Position numbers and translations under genes: made by a program
The notes under the pieces: generated by a model
What the model was told of the DNA's origin: nothing
Seen by the model: only the letters and a program-made list of their open reading frames with translations
The model's database searches: none
Shown here: positions 61,110 through 64,000 of the stretch, piece after piece
Numbering within the stretch: position 1 is the first letter of the stretch
Layout: each line of letters starts with the position of its first letter
NCBI RefSeq assembly: GCF_000223375.1
Contig: NC_017386.1
Span: 1-64,000 of the forward strand
DNA: 64,000 nt
Direction: 5' to 3'
Source of the DNA: Ketogulonicigenium vulgare WSH-001
Lineage (GTDB): Bacteria; Pseudomonadota; Alphaproteobacteria; Rhodobacterales; Rhodobacteraceae

Positions 61110-64000
61110 TGAACCACGCTCGGCATTCAGAAGGTGCATTCGAGACCGTCATTGAAGCCACGATGTTGGCAAATGGAGCCGTGCCGGAACCTACGTCGGG
61201 GTTCAACCGTGATCGTGCCATCTTCCCGGAGACTGTCCTCTCCTTCATCCGCGACACACAGCCGAAGGAATGGAAAGCTCTGGAGGCACTCCACGGAGAA
61301 AAGACCGGCACCCAAGTCCTTGCCGATCTGACCACATGGATGGATCGAGAGGGTTCTCTGGCCACCTTGCGGCACGGTTTCAAGTGCTACGGCAAGACTC
61401 TGCGTGTGGCCTTCTTTAAGGCGGCGCATGGGCTGAACCCCGAGTTGGAAGCTCGCTACGCCGCCAACCGCGTCGGGATCACGCGGCAACTCCATTTCTC
61501 AAAGGTCTCCGAAAAGTCCTTAGACGTTGCGCTGAGCGTAAACGGCATTCCAGTCGCGTCGGTCGAACTCAAGAACCCGATGACCGGACAGACGGTCGAG
61601 CACGCCTTGCACCAGTACCGCCATGACCGCGATCCGCGCGAGCCGATCTTCGAGTTCAAGCGTCGTATGCTGGTCCACTTCGCAGCCGACACCGACACGG
61701 TGTTCATGACTACACGGCTTGCGGGAGCGGCCACCCATTTCCTGCCCTTCAACAAAGGCAACAACGGTGGTGCCGGTAATGCGCCCGATCCCAAGGGTCG
61801 CAGTTACCGCACGGCCTATCTCTGGGAAGAGGTGTTGCAGCCGGACAGTCTGCTCGATCTGTTGGCACGCTTCATCCACCTGCAGATAGAGGAAAAGCGC
61901 GACGATCAGGGCCGGAAGGTAAAAAAGGAGACGATGATCTTTCCGCGTTACCACCAGCTCGAAGCGGTTCGCTTGCTGGTTGATCAGGCGCAGCGCGAAG
62001 GCGTAGGCAGCAACTACCTAATCGAGCATTCCGCCGGTAGCGGCAAGAGCAACACCATCGGCTGGCTCACACACCGGCTGGCGTCACTTCATGACGACAA
62101 GAACGCACGCGTGTTCGACAGCGTGGTCGTGATCACCGATCGCGTGGTGCTGGATAAGCAGTTGCAGGACACGATCTATCAGTTCGAGCATAAGCACGGC
62201 GTCGTGCAGAAGATCGACGAAAGTTCGCGCCAGCTGGCGGAAGCCCTGGAAAGCGCCGTGCCGATCATCATCACTACCTTGCAGAAGTTCCCCTTCGTCT
62301 CGCGTCAGCTCGCTAAGATGGCGGAGGAGCGCGGGGAAGCGAATAGCGGCACGCTAAGGTCACGGCACTGCGCCGTTATCATCGACGAAGCGCACAGCTC
62401 GCAGGGCGGCGAAACGGCGACCGACCTCAAGGAGGTTCTGGGCGGCCAGGGCCTTCGCGAGGAAGCCGCGAAATACATGGCCGAGAACGACGAAGAGGAT
62501 GTAGAGGAACTCTACCGCTCGATGGCGAAGCGCGGGCGGCAGGCGAACTTGAGCTTCTTTGCCTTCACCGCAACACCGAAGCACAAGACCTTCAAGGTTT
62601 TCGGACGCGATGACAAGCCCGCCCATCGCTACACAATGCGGCAGGCGATCGAGGAAGGGTTCATCCTCGACGTGCTGAAGCACTACACGACCTACGCCAC
62701 CTATTTCCGGCTCCTAAGGGCGAGCGAAGACGATCCGAACGTCGAGCGGAAGAAGGCTGCCCGCGCGCTCGCCCGCTTTCTCAAGCTGCATCCTCACAAT
62801 ATCGCCCAGAAGACGGAGGTGATGATCGAGCATTTCCACGCCGCGACCCAGCACAAGATCGGTGGCCGTGCCAAGGCGATGGTAATCACGGGTTCGCGCC
62901 TCGAAGCGGTCCGCTACAAGCAGAGCTTTGACCGCTATATTAAGGATAAGGGCTATGCCATCAAGTCGCTGGTGGCCTTCTCCGGCATTGTCACGGACGA
63001 CAGGCTGAAGGATGTCGCCTACACCGAAGAAGGGATGAATCTCGGCGTCCGTGAGAAGGAACTGCCAGAGGTTTTCTCCACGCAGGAGTATCAGGTGCTG
63101 CTCGTCGCCGAGAAGTACCAAACGGGCTTCGACCAACCCTTGTTGCACACAATGTATGTCGACAGGCGGCTTGCTGGCATTCAGGCAGTTCAAACGCTAT
63201 CGCGCCTGAACCGTATCCATCCGCTGAAAGAAGACACCTTCGTCCTCGATTTCGTCAACGAACGAGATGAAATCCGCGAGGCATTCAAGACCTATTTCGA
63301 GGGCGCCGAGGTAGGCGAGGACGTCGACCCAGCCCGAATGTATGAGATAAAGAGCGAACTCGACGCCGACGGAATCTATATCGGCGAGGACGTTGAACGC
63401 TTTAGCGCCGTCTATTTCAAGCCGCGCCAACGCCAGAGCCCGAACGATCATCAGTTGATGAATGCGGCACTTGATCCGTGCGTGGCCCGTTTCAAGGAGC
63501 TTCAGCAAGAAACTCCGGACGAGGCTGAGCTGTGGCGCGGCAAGCTATTGGCCTTCTGTAGCCTCTATGGGTTCCTCAGCCAGATCATTCCCTATCAGGA
63601 TACGGACCTTGAGCGCCTGTATGTTTTCCTGCGTCACCTCGCGACCAAGCTGCCGAAGCGCGGCGCTGGGCCGTCTTACCAGTTCGATGACGAGGTGCGG
63701 CTTGAGTATTATCGTCTGCAGAAGATCAGCGAAGGCTCGATCAGCCTGAGCAATGGCCAGGCCAACCGGCTCGATGGTCCCTCGGAAGTCGGAACCGGCG
63801 TGCTGCATGAGGAAGCGGTTCCACTGTCGCGGCTCATCGATGTCGTCAACGACCGTTTTGGTACTGATTTTAATCAGGCCGACCAGTTGTTCTTCGATCA
63901 GATTGTCGAAGCGGCAATCTCTGATGTGGCCCTGAAGCAGGCGGCGACTGTCAATCCGGGTGACAAGTTTGAGCTGGTGTTCAAGAATTTGCTGGAAGCA
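61109..64000 (+). CDS. hsdR: HsdR, type I restriction subunit (cut by the window edge)
   Basis: At least 964 residues, open to the last base with no stop; usual length is about 1000-1100. Nuclease motif SVELKNP (about 151-157), Walker A AGSGKS (309-314), DEAD-like IIDEAH (424-429), FFAFTATPKHKTF, and late motif QTLSRLNR. Translocates and cuts unmodified DNA with HsdM and HsdS. Starts inside the ptuB stop codon (TAATG). Confidence 0.95.
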   Translation, partial: MNHARHSEGAFETVIEATMLANGAVPEPTSGFNRDRAIFPETVLSFIRDTQPKEWKALEALHGEKTGTQVLADLTTWMDREGSLATLRHGFKCYGKTLRVAFFKAAHGLNPELEARYAANRVGITRQLHFSKVSEKSLDVALSVNGIPVASVELKNPMTGQTVEHALHQYRHDRDPREPIFEFKRRMLVHFAADTDTVFMTTRLAGAATHFLPFNKGNNGGAGNAPDPKGRSYRTAYLWEEVLQPDSLLDLLARFIHLQIEEKRDDQGRKVKKETMIFPRYHQLEAVRLLVDQAQREGVGSNYLIEHSAGSGKSNTIGWLTHRLASLHDDKNARVFDSVVVITDRVVLDKQLQDTIYQFEHKHGVVQKIDESSRQLAEALESAVPIIITTLQKFPFVSRQLAKMAEERGEANSGTLRSRHCAVIIDEAHSSQGGETATDLKEVLGGQGLREEAAKYMAENDEEDVEELYRSMAKRGRQANLSFFAFTATPKHKTFKVFGRDDKPAHRYTMRQAIEEGFILDVLKHYTTYATYFRLLRASEDDPNVERKKAARALARFLKLHPHNIAQKTEVMIEHFHAATQHKIGGRAKAMVITGSRLEAVRYKQSFDRYIKDKGYAIKSLVAFSGIVTDDRLKDVAYTEEGMNLGVREKELPEVFSTQEYQVLLVAEKYQTGFDQPLLHTMYVDRRLAGIQAVQTLSRLNRIHPLKEDTFVLDFVNERDEIREAFKTYFEGAEVGEDVDPARMYEIKSELDADGIYIGEDVERFSAVYFKPRQRQSPNDHQLMNAALDPCVARFKELQQETPDEAELWRGKLLAFCSLYGFLSQIIPYQDTDLERLYVFLRHLATKLPKRGAGPSYQFDDEVRLEYYRLQKISEGSISLSNGQANRLDGPSEVGTGVLHEEAVPLSRLIDVVNDRFGTDFNQADQLFFDQIVEAAISDVALKQAATVNPGDKFELVFKNLLEA

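Overview
The window is about 60 kb of an integrative and conjugative element (ICE) from a GC-rich alphaproteobacterium. The gene set and order match the rhizobial/alphaproteobacterial family with a TrbB-to-TrbI mating pore, an RlxS-type relaxase, TraF, TraG, RdfS, and DUF736, DUF2840, DUF2285, DUF2958 and DUF2493 proteins. No rRNA, tRNA or host housekeeping gene is visible, so genus cannot be fixed. The integrase end is probably just left of base 1, because the recombinase frame runs off that edge. The right end lies beyond base 64000, inside hsdR.

Layout. (1) 1-2160: a large serine recombinase interrupted by an in-frame amber codon, a Phd/YefM-like protein with its own promoter, and a small ORF. 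(2) 2317-12148, minus strand: a defence island with an HNH protein, a two-gene unit of a TauD-like 2-oxoglutarate oxygenase and a HEPN/zinc-ribbon protein, a Gabija-like helicase plus OLD/TOPRIM ATPase, and McrBC. (3) 12370-26241, plus strand: the ICE maintenance/anti-restriction block (ArdC, DUF2958, ParB-like, small conserved proteins, a methylase-strawberry-notch helicase fusion, a TOPRIM primase-like protein, DUF2493). Three genes here share a leader hairpin with covarying base pairs. (4) 26343-27470: a DUF3800-like cargo gene, flanked by a duplicated copy of its neighbour's 3' end. (5) 28219-32884: the control and replication block. It holds DUF736, a vapC remnant, a split DUF6499/DUF2285 activator that looks like FseA made by +1 frameshifting, a QseM-like antiactivator, an RdfS-like excisionase, RepA with an origin-like array inside its 3' end, ParA and a small RHH-like protein. 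(6) 32881-38256: DUF2840 truncated by an IS5-family insertion, then TraF, DUF736, a lytic transglycosylase, a putative oriT and the relaxase. (7) 38321-42183: metabolic cargo (LysR, SDR, NHL/SMP-30-like, aldo-keto reductase). (8) 42256-55505: LysR, TraG, an RHH protein, trbBCDEJKLFGI and DUF2274. (9) 55717-64000: a Phd-like singleton, then hsdM-hsdS-[ptuA-ptuB]-hsdR, a type I restriction operon with a Septu-like pair inside it.

How it works together (inference). The FseA/QseM/RdfS-like module would decide when the element excises. RepA/ParA and the origin-like array would keep the excised circle. TraF, Slt, RlxS, TraG and Trb would move it. ArdC and the methylase-helicase would protect it on entry, while the two defence islands would protect the host. 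The least familiar items are the oxygenase-HEPN pair, the shared leader RNA, the interleaved inverted repeats between qseM and rdfS, and the frameshift site.
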